Shown here: positions 1 through 6,884 of the stretch, one piece after another
Numbering within the stretch: the stretch's first letter is position 1
Layout: the number at the start of each line of letters is the position of its first letter
Assembly: GCA_964460345.1 (NCBI GenBank)
Contig: CAYWRO010000054.1
Location: forward strand, 1 to 21,784
From: CAYWRO01 sp964460345
GTDB taxonomy: Bacteria; Planctomycetota; Phycisphaerae; Phycisphaerales; UBA1924
Direction of reading: 5' to 3'
DNA length: 21,784 nucleotides
Notes under the pieces: generated by a model
What the model saw: only the letters and a program-made list of their open reading frames with translations
What the model was told of the DNA's origin: nothing
Database searches by the model: none
Made by a program: the position numbers and the translations under genes

Positions 1-8
1 TGCCCCCC

Positions 9-701
9 ATGCCCCCCATGCCCCCCCGCCCTCACCCACGCCCCGCACGCCCATGGCGACGACGGCTCCTCCGCGCAGCGCTCTGCCTCCTGCTCGGCGC
101 GGTGACGACGATCGGCGTCGCGTGGGCGTGCGCCGCCTGGGCTCCGGAGCCGCCGCCCCGCAGGTATCCGGGGCTCAAAGGCGGGCTGACGTTCAGGCCA
201 TGGCGCAGCGATCCGCCCGCGGGGTGGCCGGGTGAGGCGGACGACTGGGATATCGAATACACGCGCCTGATCACGCATTGGACGCTCACCGCCGGCGCTC
301 GTTCGTTCTCTACGGCGGAGTTTCAACATCAGGAGGTGGTTGAGAGCGGCTGGCCGATGCGCGCTCTGTTCACGGTGTGGCACACAGAGGGATCGATTCT
401 CGCATCTTCGCCAGGATCCGTGGCGCCATCATCGGCGGTGAAGCAAGGGCTGCAGGTGGAGTGGCTGACGGGGACCAGCAACGCGCTCGGGCCTGGCGTG
501 CCGCGCTCGCTGCCGCTGATGCCGCTGCTGCCAGGCTTCCTCCTCGACACGCTCTTCTACGCCGTGCCATGGTGGGCGCTCCTCGCGACGCCGGGACTCG
601 TGAAGCGCTGGCGGCGCAAGCGGCGCGGGGCGTGTATCGCGTGCGGGTACGACCGGCGCGGGCTTGGAGATGAAGCCAAGTGCCCGGAGTGCGGAACATG
701 A
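9..701 (+). CDS. Membrane protein with C-terminal zinc ribbon (tandem copy 1)
   Basis: I do not recognise a named family beyond the zinc-ribbon tail. From ATG 9 the protein is 230 aa. A basic stretch (residues 17-22) precedes a hydrophobic segment at about 23-42, which is a signal anchor or signal peptide. A soluble middle follows, then a second hydrophobic segment at about 168-195 (FLLDTLFYAVPWWALLATPG), a basic RWRRKRRG patch, and a zinc ribbon with Cys 209, 212, 225 and 228 (CxxCGYD...CPEC) at the very end. The last residues overlap the next gene by ATGA. The N-terminus is uncertain: the frame is open to the window edge, the first 27 bases are ATGCCCCCC repeats, and homology to copy 2 begins only near residue 14. 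The likely role is an inner-membrane protein with a cytoplasmic metal site; the substrate is unknown. Confidence 0.75.
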   Translation: MPPMPPRPHPRPARPWRRRLLRAALCLLLGAVTTIGVAWACAAWAPEPPPRRYPGLKGGLTFRPWRSDPPAGWPGEADDWDIEYTRLITHWTLTAGARSFSTAEFQHQEVVESGWPMRALFTVWHTEGSILASSPGSVAPSSAVKQGLQVEWLTGTSNALGPGVPRSLPLMPLLPGFLLDTLFYAVPWWALLATPGLVKRWRRKRRGACIACGYDRRGLGDEAKCPECGT

Positions 702-1513
702 AGACGCAACGCGCGATCTGGCGACGACGCGTTGTCCGCGTTGCGCTGTGCATTGTGCTCGGCGCGGTGACGACGGTGGGCGTCGCGTGGGGGTGTGCGG
801 TGCGCGGCGAAGCGCTGGCCTTTCCACGGCATTGGAAGCTGACGCCGATCACGCAGTGGGATGAAACCGTCGGGTGGTATGCTGCGCGGCCTTACGAGGA
901 GGTGCCGTGGCTCATGATGCCGCCCACTGGTTGGCCGTCGACGGCGAACTACCGCGGGGCGATCGCAAACCGGCGCCTCACATACCGCAAGGCGCAGGCC
1001 GGACACATGCTCAATGGTGGCGATCTGTATGTGCAGGAGAACGTGCAGAGCGGCTGGCCGGCGCGCGCAATGCAGGTGACGTGGCACCTGGAGGCGTGGG
1101 TCGGCACGCACGGGCCACCGTCAAAGGCGCCCATCGCACGATCCTGGCTGGAACGCGGCTTGCAAACGGAGTCGCTCAAGAGAGCCGCTCGCTTTCAGGA
1201 CATGCCGCTCGCCCTGCCAATGCTGCCCGTCCTGCCCGGCTTCCTCCTCGACACGCTCTTCTACGCCGTGCCGTGGTGGGCGCTCCTCGCAACGCCGGGA
1301 CTCATCAAGCGCTGGCGGCGCAAGCGGCGCGGGGCGTGTGTCGCGTGCGGGTACGATCTGCGCGGGCTTCCTGGTGGCACGGTTCTCCGAACCGTGACGG
1401 ACGAAGACGGCGGCGACGACATCAAAGGTGAGAAAGAAGACACGGCTCGGAGAGCCGTGCCACCGAAGTGTCCGGAGTGCGGAGGGGAAAGGAAAATAGC
1501 AAATGGCAAATGA
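698..1513 (+). CDS. Membrane protein with C-terminal zinc ribbon (tandem copy 2, zinc ribbon split by a repeat)
   Basis: This 271-aa paralogue of the preceding gene starts at ATG 698, overlapping the previous stop (ATGA); a GTG at 680 is in frame but less likely. The N-terminal membrane segment (about 12-33) and the region from about residue 177 to the first knuckle (FLLDTLFYAVPWWALLATPG, then a basic patch) match copy 1 almost residue for residue, while the middle has diverged. The zinc ligands are Cys 214, 217, 258 and 261. Copy 1 has 12 residues between the knuckle pairs, but here there are 40, because residues about 225-256 are encoded by a pair of REP-like palindromes. The C-terminal tail (KIANGK) and the stop codon are encoded by another intergenic repeat. 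Function is unknown. Whether this expanded ribbon still binds zinc is open. Confidence 0.75.
   Translation: MKTQRAIWRRRVVRVALCIVLGAVTTVGVAWGCAVRGEALAFPRHWKLTPITQWDETVGWYAARPYEEVPWLMMPPTGWPSTANYRGAIANRRLTYRKAQAGHMLNGGDLYVQENVQSGWPARAMQVTWHLEAWVGTHGPPSKAPIARSWLERGLQTESLKRAARFQDMPLALPMLPVLPGFLLDTLFYAVPWWALLATPGLIKRWRRKRRGACVACGYDLRGLPGGTVLRTVTDEDGGDDIKGEKEDTARRAVPPKCPECGGERKIANGK
1373..1464. repeat. Inverted pair of REP-like palindromes inside a coding sequence
   Basis: Two 24-bp elements, at 1373-1396 and 1441-1464, are inverted copies of each other. Each contains a perfect 8-bp hairpin with a 3-nt loop: CACGGTTC-TCC-GAACCGTG (1378-1396) and CACGGCTC-GGA-GAGCCGTG (1441-1459), and each is bordered on its outer side by GGTGGC / GCCACC. 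The two copies differ at two positions that are paired with each other (T-A versus C-G), so the stem is preserved by a compensatory change. The 44 bp between them is unrelated to copy 1 of the gene. The head-to-head layout resembles a BIME, but no RAYT transposase is visible here. Confidence 0.85.
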
Positions 1514-1576
1514 CGGCGTGAAGCGGGCGCGCCCCTCTTCATTTGCCATTTGGCAATTTGCGATTTGCTATTTCTC
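1492..1576. repeat. Inverted repeat of AAATAGCAAATGGCAAATG type
   Basis: The left arm at 1492-1513 (GAAAATAGCAAATGGCAAAT...) is repeated in inverse orientation at 1539-1576, where the arm carries an internal extension of GCAAAT-type units. The left arm encodes the end of the upstream zinc-ribbon protein and includes its TGA stop (1511-1513). The right arm encodes the stop of the dtd remnant on the other strand. Degenerate CAAATTGC/GCAAATGG repeats of this kind are, from memory, common between genes in planctomycetes; that recollection needs a database check. Confidence 0.75.
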
Positions 1577-1669
1577 TCGTGAGTCCACGATCACCGTCAC
1601 CGGCCCATCGTTGACCAGTGCCACGTGCATGTGCGCGCCGAAGACGCCGGTTTCGACGTGGCACCCTTC
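1568..1669 (-). pseudogene. dtd: Decayed dtd fragment (D-aminoacyl-tRNA deacylase C-terminus)
   Basis: On the minus strand a 34-codon open stretch ending in TAG (1570-1568) reads VETGVFGAHMHV followed by ALVNDGPVTVIVDSREK. This matches the conserved C-terminal strand region of D-aminoacyl-tRNA deacylase, including the NDGPVT element that holds the family's Gly-cisPro site region (compare the E. coli C-terminus with MQVSLVNDGPVT). The homology stops abruptly at about 1665, an in-frame TGA follows at 1675-1673, and the neighbouring bases are the GACGAATGA-type repeat. About 110 N-terminal residues expected of the family are absent. I infer a gene truncated by repeat-associated rearrangement; an intact copy may exist elsewhere. 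Confidence 0.8.
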
Positions 1670-1673
1670 ATGT

Positions 1674-1879
1674 CAATGACGAATGACGAATGATGAATGA
1701 TGAATGCAGCAGAGAGCTGGCCGGCGACCTGGCCCCGCACGAGCCACGGGCATCAGGATCAATGACGAATGGTGAATGATGAATGATGAATGCAGCAGAG
1801 AGCTGGCCCGGGCATCAGGACCTGACATATCCGTGCCTCCTTCGCAACTCGCCATTCGTAATTCGTCATTCGTCATTTC
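1674..1879. repeat. GACGAATGA/GATGAATGA repeat block with two 49-bp direct copies and one inverted arm
   Basis: Two 49-bp direct copies at 1674-1722 and 1760-1808 differ at one or two bases. Each has four to five short units (ATGACGA, ATGATGA) followed by ATGCAGCAGAGAGCTGGCC. A trailing GGGCATCAGGA also occurs twice (1748-1758 and 1810-1820). At about 1850-1879 the same short unit appears in inverse orientation (CATTCGTAATTCGTCATTCG). The TGA stop of the minus-strand metallo-hydrolase (1875-1873) is the first unit of this inverted arm. The block separates that gene from the dtd fragment. Confidence 0.85.
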
Positions 1880-2931
1880 GTCCACACCTCCGCCAGCTCC
1901 CGCCCGACCACGCACTTCGCCTGCTCCCCCGCCGCGGCCAGCAATCTTGCCAGCGGCTCGTCCAGGGCTTCGTCCGAGAGCTTGAAGGTCGAGTGGTGCA
2001 TGGGCAGCAGGTACTCGGCGGGCAGTGAGGTGAACATGTCCCACACCTGCTCCGGCGTCGCGTGGGCGTGGATCCACGGGTCGTAGGCGCCGATGCCGAA
2101 GATGGCCAGGTCAAACGGCCCGCGGCCGTGGAAGGCGTCGGTGTAGGCGGTGTCGCCGGCGAAGAGGGCGCGATGGGATTGGTCGGCGGCGGTGATCGCG
2201 TACGAGTTGAAGCTGCGGTGGCGGTCGATGGCCGCCCGCGCGCCCCAGTGGGCCGGCTGCAGCGCTTCCAGGCGGATGCATCCGCCCCGCCCGGCGGGGT
2301 CGCGGATCTCCACGGTCTGCCCCCATCCGAGTTCGATCACGTTGGCAAACCCGCGCGGGATCAGCCGCTTCGTCTTCGCGGCCGTGACGACGGTCGTGCC
2401 CGAACACGCCAGCCGCTTGAGCGTCGGCTTGTCGAGGTGGTCGAAGTGGGCGTGCGAGATCAGGATCAGGTCCGGCGTCGGCACCGTCGGCACGTGGATG
2501 TGCTTCGTCCCCAGCCGCGCCGGGCCGAAGACCAGCGGCCCCACGCTCACGCCGATCCGCGAGGAAAAGACCGGGTCGGTCAGGATGTTCAGCCCGCCGA
2601 TGCGGAGCATCACCGTCGCGTGCCCCAGCCACGCCGCGCCGACCTCGTGAGACTCGAGCACCGGCGCGGAGACCAGCTCCCGCCCGGGCGTCTCGAGACG
2701 AGAGGCCGCGGGCCGCCCGAGGGCCTCGGAGAGGGAGTCCGCCAGTTCACGCGGGTAGCGCCGAAGCCCGGAACGGCTCATGTGCGTGAGCTTCGGCCTG
2801 CCCCCCCCACCCCCCCCGCCCCCGTTACCGTTACCGTTGCCGGACGGGAGGGCCGGCAGGTCGGGCGAGCCCGAAGAAGGAGCCGCCGCGGCGGCCGGGG
2901 CAGTGTTGTCCTTGCGGTTCCGTCGTGCCAT
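1873..2931 (-). CDS. MBL-fold metal-dependent hydrolase, NAPE-PLD/UlaG-like
   Basis: This 352-aa protein has the metallo-beta-lactamase fold. From ATG 2931 there is a low-complexity linker (residues 10-45, Ala/Pro/Ser then Gly-Asn-Gly and a run of eight Gly), followed by the catalytic domain at about 95-335. The domain has WLGHATVMLRIGGLNILTDPV, the metal motif SHAHFDHLD (His160, His162, Asp164, His165), His228 in QPAHWG, Asp260 in FAGDTAY and His312 in MHHSTF. The HW..R..ID..RSFNSY stretch is typical of the NAPE-PLD-like branch, whose characterised members cleave phosphodiester or lactone bonds; the substrate cannot be told here. The frame is open for another 29 codons upstream, but MARRNRK is the more natural start; AAGGA directly abuts it, too close for a good Shine-Dalgarno. 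The linker is encoded by C-homopolymer tracts and three GTTACC/GTTGCC units. Confidence 0.9.
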   Translation of the reverse strand: MARRNRKDNTAPAAAAAPSSGSPDLPALPSGNGNGNGGGGGGGGRPKLTHMSRSGLRRYPRELADSLSEALGRPAASRLETPGRELVSAPVLESHEVGAAWLGHATVMLRIGGLNILTDPVFSSRIGVSVGPLVFGPARLGTKHIHVPTVPTPDLILISHAHFDHLDKPTLKRLACSGTTVVTAAKTKRLIPRGFANVIELGWGQTVEIRDPAGRGGCIRLEALQPAHWGARAAIDRHRSFNSYAITAADQSHRALFAGDTAYTDAFHGRGPFDLAIFGIGAYDPWIHAHATPEQVWDMFTSLPAEYLLPMHHSTFKLSDEALDEPLARLLAAAGEQAKCVVGRELAEVWTK

Positions 2932-3056
2932 TCCTTGGATTTCAATGCGTGTGAAGAGACTACTGATACGATGCGAATCAAGGCGTAGTGCGGAACTGCT
3001 GCAATTCGCCTGCGGCACTCAGACCCGGGCAGCACTCATCTCGTCAGGGAGTTCTT

Positions 3057-4457
3057 GTGCGAATCACATTCTATGGAGCCGCGGGAGAGGTCACGGGCTC
3101 GTGCTATCTCGTCGAAACCGATCGCGCCCGCCTCCTCGTCGACTTCGGCATGCACCAGGGCGGCGGCAGCGCGGAGAAGATGAACCGCCGCTTCCCCCCC
3201 ATCGACGCCGCGAACCTCGACGCCGTCGTCCTGACCCACGCCCACCTCGACCACTGCGGCCGTCTGCCCCTTCTGCCGAAACACGGCTTCAACGGCCCGA
3301 TCTACGCGACCGACGCCACGATCGACCTCACCGGCCTGATCCTCCGCGACGCCGCGAGCATCCAGGAGAGCGATGCCGAGCGGGAGACCCGCCGCCGCTC
3401 CCGCCAGGGGCGCCCGGCGGCCAAGCCTCTCTACACCACCGGTGATGCCGAGGCGGTCCTGAAGCATCTCTCACCCGTCGTCTACAACACGCCAAAGCAG
3501 ATCGCCCCCGGCATCACGGCCCGCTTCGTGGATGCCGGCCACATCCTCGGCTCAGCGAGCATCGAAATGACGGTCACGGAGGGCGGCGACGCCGGGGCGT
3601 CCAGAACGATCGTCTTCTCCGGCGACATCGGCGTCAAAGACGCCCCGCTTCTCCACGATCCGACCACCTTCACGCACGCGGACCTGGCTGTGATGGAGTC
3701 GACTTACGGAGACCGCGACCACAAGACCACCGGCGCGACCATCGATGAACTGGCCGAAGTCCTCGGACGGGCTCGCATGGAAGGCGGCTCCGTCCTCATC
3801 CCGGCATTTGCCGTCGGCCGCACGCAGCAACTCATCTATTACATGGGCATTCTCGAACGCGAAGACCGCCTCCGCTCGACCGACGTCTTCATCGACTCCC
3901 CGATGGCGATCACCGCGACCGAGCTCTACCGCCGCCACCGTGCATGCTTCGACGACGAAACCTGGGCCATCATCAACAACGGCGACACGCCGCTGAACTT
4001 CCAAAGCCTGCACCTGGCTCGCACCGCCGATGAATCCCGTGAGCTCAACGGCCGCTTTGACGGCCTGACCATCATTGCGGCCTCCGGCATGTGCACCGGC
4101 GGCCGCATCATGCACCACCTCCGTCACCGGCTCGACCGACCGGACACGCACATCGTCTTTGTCGGCTACCAGGCCGATGGCACCACCGGCCGCCGAATCG
4201 TGGAGGGAGCCCGGTCCGTCAAGGTCATGGGCGAGCCAATCCCGGTCCGGGCCAAGGTCCACACCCTCGGCGGTTTCTCCGCCCACGCCGGCCGCACCGA
4301 GTTGATCGAGTGGGCCGGCGCGATGGCCGCCTCGAACCCCCGGATTGTCCTCACGCACGGCGAGGATAAGGCTCGCCGTTCCCTCGCCCAGGCGCTCCAG
4401 GAGCGGTTCAAGTACCAAGTCGATCAGCCCGGTTGGGGATCCCAGATTGAGATCTGA
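3057..4457 (+). CDS. Beta-CASP metallo-beta-lactamase ribonuclease (CPSF-like)
   Basis: The product is 466 aa from GTG 3057, which has AGGGAG five bases upstream and begins with the typical MRITFYGAAGEVTGS; the frame upstream is open but non-conserved. Order of motifs: LLVDFGMHQG (motif 1), HAHLDHCGRL (H61, H63, D65, H66), AGHILGSA (H162), FSGDIG (D190), ESTYGDR (motif A, E214), a beta-CASP domain at about 245-370 with ASGMCTGGR, then GFSAHAGR (motif B, H410) and LTHGE (motif C, H434) in the RMMBL part. All expected metal and catalytic ligands are present. Characterised relatives such as T. thermophilus TTHA0252 are zinc-dependent RNases of the cytoplasm. It is divergent from the neighbouring MBL gene across 125 bp, but the two belong to different families. 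Confidence 0.94.
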   Translation: MRITFYGAAGEVTGSCYLVETDRARLLVDFGMHQGGGSAEKMNRRFPPIDAANLDAVVLTHAHLDHCGRLPLLPKHGFNGPIYATDATIDLTGLILRDAASIQESDAERETRRRSRQGRPAAKPLYTTGDAEAVLKHLSPVVYNTPKQIAPGITARFVDAGHILGSASIEMTVTEGGDAGASRTIVFSGDIGVKDAPLLHDPTTFTHADLAVMESTYGDRDHKTTGATIDELAEVLGRARMEGGSVLIPAFAVGRTQQLIYYMGILEREDRLRSTDVFIDSPMAITATELYRRHRACFDDETWAIINNGDTPLNFQSLHLARTADESRELNGRFDGLTIIAASGMCTGGRIMHHLRHRLDRPDTHIVFVGYQADGTTGRRIVEGARSVKVMGEPIPVRAKVHTLGGFSAHAGRTELIEWAGAMAASNPRIVLTHGEDKARRSLAQALQERFKYQVDQPGWGSQIEI

Positions 4458-4475
4458 GTTCGACAGACAAAAGCA

Positions 4476-4503
4476 ACAACGCCCCCGAAATCGGGGGCGT
4501 TGT
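4476..4503. terminator. Strong 13-bp hairpin between beta-CASP gene and tRNA-Arg
   Basis: Perfect inverted repeat with arms 4476-4488 and 4491-4503 (ACAACGCCCCCGA / TCGGGGGCGTTGT) and a two-base loop. On the minus strand it is followed by TGCTTTTGTC, so it is a reasonable intrinsic terminator for the tRNA transcribed from 4590. On the plus strand there is no U-tract, but the hairpin lies 18 bases after the beta-CASP stop and may also act there. Confidence 0.85.
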
Positions 4504-4516
4504 AAGATGGGGGCAA

Positions 4517-4590
4517 CACGGGCGAGAGGAGTCGAACCCCTAACCTCCTGATCCGTAGTCAGGTGCTCTATCCAATTGAGCTACGCCCGC
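4517..4590 (-). tRNA. tRNA-Arg(ACG)
   Basis: The 74-nt cloverleaf starts GCGGGCG at 4590. Acceptor pairs are G1-U72 (wobble) and CGGGCG/CGCCCG. The D arm is AGCTC...GAGC, the anticodon stem CCTGA/TCAGG encloses the loop CTACGGA with anticodon ACG, and the T arm has GGTTCGACTCC. The discriminator is G73 and CCA is not encoded. An ACG anticodon is normally converted to ICG by TadA and reads CGN codons. Confidence 0.96.
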
Positions 4591-4605
4591 TCAGGAATCG
4601 CCCCA

Positions 4606-4634
4606 AGCGTAAGCGGCCACATGGCGATCGGCAA
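4606..4634 (-). promoter_or_regulatory. Possible promoter of tRNA-Arg
   Basis: On the minus strand TTGCCG (4634-4629) and TACGCT (4611-4606) are 17 bases apart and would start transcription about 10 bases before the tRNA. The -35 is fair and the -10 is weak, so this is tentative. Confidence 0.35.
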
Positions 4635-4655
4635 GCGCCGGAGGGGGGTTGGAAC

Positions 4656-4684
4656 TTGATTTGGCGCGCTTTGGAGGGGATACT
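4656..4684 (+). promoter_or_regulatory. Possible sigma-70-type promoter of rpsT
   Basis: TTGATT (4656-4661) and GATACT (4679-4684) are separated by exactly 17 bases. The predicted start near 4691 would leave a leader of about 75 nt before rpsT, long enough for the S20 autoregulation known in other bacteria, though I see no specific structure that proves it. Confidence 0.45.
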
Positions 4685-4765
4685 TGGGGCTCGCCGGGGG
4701 ATCCAAGCGGGGAGCCGGTGCAGTAAACCCGGTTGGTACGAAGACTTTGGGAGGTAGCGGTCCAG

Positions 4766-5035
4766 ATGGCCCATTCCGTTTCATCCAGGAAGAGAATTCG
4801 CCAGAACGAAAAGGCCCGCGCCCGCAATCGCTGGCGTCTCCGCTCGCTCCGCGCGGCGATGAAGGAGTTCAACCAGAAGCTCACCCAGGGCTCCGCCGAG
4901 GAGGCCACCGAGGCCTTCCGCGCCTGCTGCCGCCTGCTCGACCGCACCGCTCAGCGCAACATCATCCACAAGAATCAGGCCGCCCGTCGCAAGAGCCGCC
5001 TGAGCGCCCGCCTCAAGGCCAAGCAGGCCGCCTGA
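4766..5035 (+). CDS. rpsT: Small ribosomal subunit protein bS20
   Basis: An 89-aa, very basic protein starting MAHSVSSRKRIRQNEKARARN, with RSLRAAMKEF, an acidic helix-rich centre and NIIHKNQAARRKSRLSARLKAKQAA-type C-terminus, which is the bS20 pattern and length. The ATG at 4766 is preceded by GGGAGGT (4750-4756) at about 9-10 bases; the frame extends 11 codons upstream but lacks similarity there. bS20 binds 16S rRNA early in assembly of the 30S body. The gene stands alone between tRNA-Arg (opposite strand) and a CPBP gene. No convincing intrinsic terminator follows its stop. Confidence 0.95.
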   Translation: MAHSVSSRKRIRQNEKARARNRWRLRSLRAAMKEFNQKLTQGSAEEATEAFRACCRLLDRTAQRNIIHKNQAARRKSRLSARLKAKQAA

Positions 5036-5130
5036 GACGAGCAGGGTTCACACTTTTCACCACTTCTTCCGGCCTCCGCGCGTGAGGATTATCGCCGCGG
5101 CATGCTGTAGCCTCATACCCTGACGCTCCG

Positions 5131-5949
5131 ATGCGAGAGCCGCGGCAGTCCAGCGAAGGGCGACGACGAACCCGCACTTCCAGGGCACGCGCAGAGACCT
5201 ATTGGACGCTCTCTTCCGGGCCGTTTCACTCTCTTCTGCTGCTGGCGCCCCTTGTTGTTGCCTACGAAATCGGGTCCATCCTCCATCTGACCGACCCGAG
5301 CGAAGGCGAACGCCGCAGCATCCACGCCGAAAACCTACTGGGTGATTTTTTTCAGCTTTTCGGTCTGGCCGGCCTGTTTCTCCCGGGCATCGCGCTGCTG
5401 ACGGTTCTGGCCGTCTGGCATCTCCTGTCCGGGGCGCGCTCGCGGGTGAACTTTCCGGTCATCACAGGCATGGCCGCCGAGGCCGCCGCGTGGACCATTC
5501 CGTTGGTCGTCCTCAGTGCGCTCCACCACTCCGCCGTCACCGCCGCGGCCTCAATGGCCGCCCTGGCGGGGGCCGATGCAGGTCTCGGCGAACTCTCCTG
5601 GCAGGCTCGCCTCACCATCTCGATCGGGGCCGGCCTTTACGAGGAGATGCTCTTCCGGCTTGTCGGCATCACCTTCCTGCACTTTTTACTGGCCGATCTG
5701 CTCCGCCTGAATGGCCGGCTGGCCACCGGACTGGCCGTCGGCGGCGCCGCCCTGGCCTTTGCGCTCTACCACCAGTCGGTCCTCACCCCCACGGGGCTGG
5801 ATGTCGCCCAGCTTATCTTCTATACCGTCGCGGGCGCGTATCTCGGGGCGATCTTCGTCTTCCGCGGCTTCGGCATTGCCGTTGCCACCCACACCTTCTA
5901 CGACATCCTTGTGCTCGTGCTCCTGCCAACGGTTGAGCGAGCCGGATGA
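5131..5949 (+). CDS. CPBP-family intramembrane metalloprotease
   Basis: This 272-aa multi-pass membrane protein has about six hydrophobic segments (near 33-52, 72-99, 112-132, 160-190, 198-217 and 225-265). The three CPBP (Abi/CAAX) motifs are intact: GLYEEMLFR (E171, E172, R176), FALYH (H214) and HTFYD (H254, D258). The family includes the eukaryotic CAAX protease Rce1 and bacterial proteins for bacteriocin self-immunity or protein processing; the substrate here is unknown. Its stop overlaps the next start (ATGA at 5946-5949), so it is the first gene of a three-gene coupled set with a glycosyltransferase and a LAB_N protein. An envelope role is inferred from that context. Confidence 0.9.
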   Translation: MREPRQSSEGRRRTRTSRARAETYWTLSSGPFHSLLLLAPLVVAYEIGSILHLTDPSEGERRSIHAENLLGDFFQLFGLAGLFLPGIALLTVLAVWHLLSGARSRVNFPVITGMAAEAAAWTIPLVVLSALHHSAVTAAASMAALAGADAGLGELSWQARLTISIGAGLYEEMLFRLVGITFLHFLLADLLRLNGRLATGLAVGGAALAFALYHQSVLTPTGLDVAQLIFYTVAGAYLGAIFVFRGFGIAVATHTFYDILVLVLLPTVERAG

Positions 5950-6884
5950 GCCTGCCGCACGAGCCAACGCTTGCTGATCCGGGCCCATACAATCGGCCCA
6001 TGCGCGAGCCAGCCTCCACCCCCTCCCGCCTGGATGCACCGACCGGAGATCCCAAGATCTCCGTCATCGCGCCAGCGCACAACGAAGAGGACAACATCGA
6101 GCCTCTCATTGAACAGGTGCAGCGCGCATTGGAGCAGACAGGGCGCCCCTTTGAGATCATCATCGTCGACGATGGATCGACCGACGGGACCCGTGCCCGG
6201 GTGCTCGAGGCCATGCGCACGCGTCCGTTCCTTCGCTGTGTCGCCATGACCAACACGCCTGTCGGCAGGGGCAATGGTCAGTCGGCGGCGTTCCATGCCG
6301 GCTTCCGCGTCGCCCGCGGCGAACTCGTGGCAACGCTGGATGCCGATCTCCAGAACGACCCGGCGGACCTGGTGGCCATGCTGGACCTCATGGAGAGGAC
6401 CGGCGCCGACTTCGTGCAGGGAGACCGTTCTCACGCGAGGAAGGACAACATCGTCCGCCGCTACGGCTCCGTCGTCGGCCGCCTTTTCCGTCGCCTGCTC
6501 CTGGGCGATTCCATTCGTGATACGGGCTGTTCGCTGCGTCTCTTCAAGCGAGAGATTGCGCTGCAACTTCCCCTTCGTTTCCGCGGAATGCACCGGTTCA
6601 TCCCAGTGACGGCCCGGCATCTGGGCTACACCGTCGTTGAGATGCGCGTCAACCATCGTCCCCGCACCGCAGGCGAGACAAAGTACGGCATGGGTGTCCT
6701 TCAACGCGCCATTCCGGGTCTGATCGACTGTTTCGCGGTTCGGTACATGCGCTCGCGCCGACGCCCCGTGTCCTGTCAGGAGCATCGCCTCGCCCCCGAA
6801 GCCGCGCGCACTTCCGAGCAATCCTGCTGTGGGCAGTCGGTCGCAACACCAACCACCGGTGATGAACCCGTGAGGTCTCGATGA
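5946..6884 (+). CDS. Family 2 glycosyltransferase (DPM1/ArnC-like)
   Basis: This 312-aa protein has a GT2 (GT-A) domain at about residues 35-260: ISVIAPAHNEEDNIEPL, EIIIVDDGSTDGT, RGNGQSAAFHAGF, the metal-binding LDADLQNDP (DxD at 132-134), QGDRSHARKDNIVRR and GETKYGMG. The pattern fits enzymes that move a sugar from a nucleotide donor to a polyprenyl phosphate. Unlike ArnC/GtrB it lacks two C-terminal membrane helices, ending in a basic and then low-complexity tail (about 268-312). ATG 5946 overlaps the CPBP stop; an internal ATG at 6000 is an alternative and would remove a non-conserved 18-residue leader. The following LAB_N gene may provide the membrane partner. Confidence 0.9.
   Translation: MSLPHEPTLADPGPYNRPMREPASTPSRLDAPTGDPKISVIAPAHNEEDNIEPLIEQVQRALEQTGRPFEIIIVDDGSTDGTRARVLEAMRTRPFLRCVAMTNTPVGRGNGQSAAFHAGFRVARGELVATLDADLQNDPADLVAMLDLMERTGADFVQGDRSHARKDNIVRRYGSVVGRLFRRLLLGDSIRDTGCSLRLFKREIALQLPLRFRGMHRFIPVTARHLGYTVVEMRVNHRPRTAGETKYGMGVLQRAIPGLIDCFAVRYMRSRRRPVSCQEHRLAPEAARTSEQSCCGQSVATPTTGDEPVRSR

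Noticed and set aside
2062..2988. A 308-codon open frame on the plus strand
   Set aside because: Antisense to the MBL hydrolase, whose metal-binding motifs fix the coding strand.
1873..4457. The two MBL-fold genes as a divergent duplicate pair
   Set aside because: They share only the fold and the HxHxDH motif; domain make-up and remaining motifs place them in different families.
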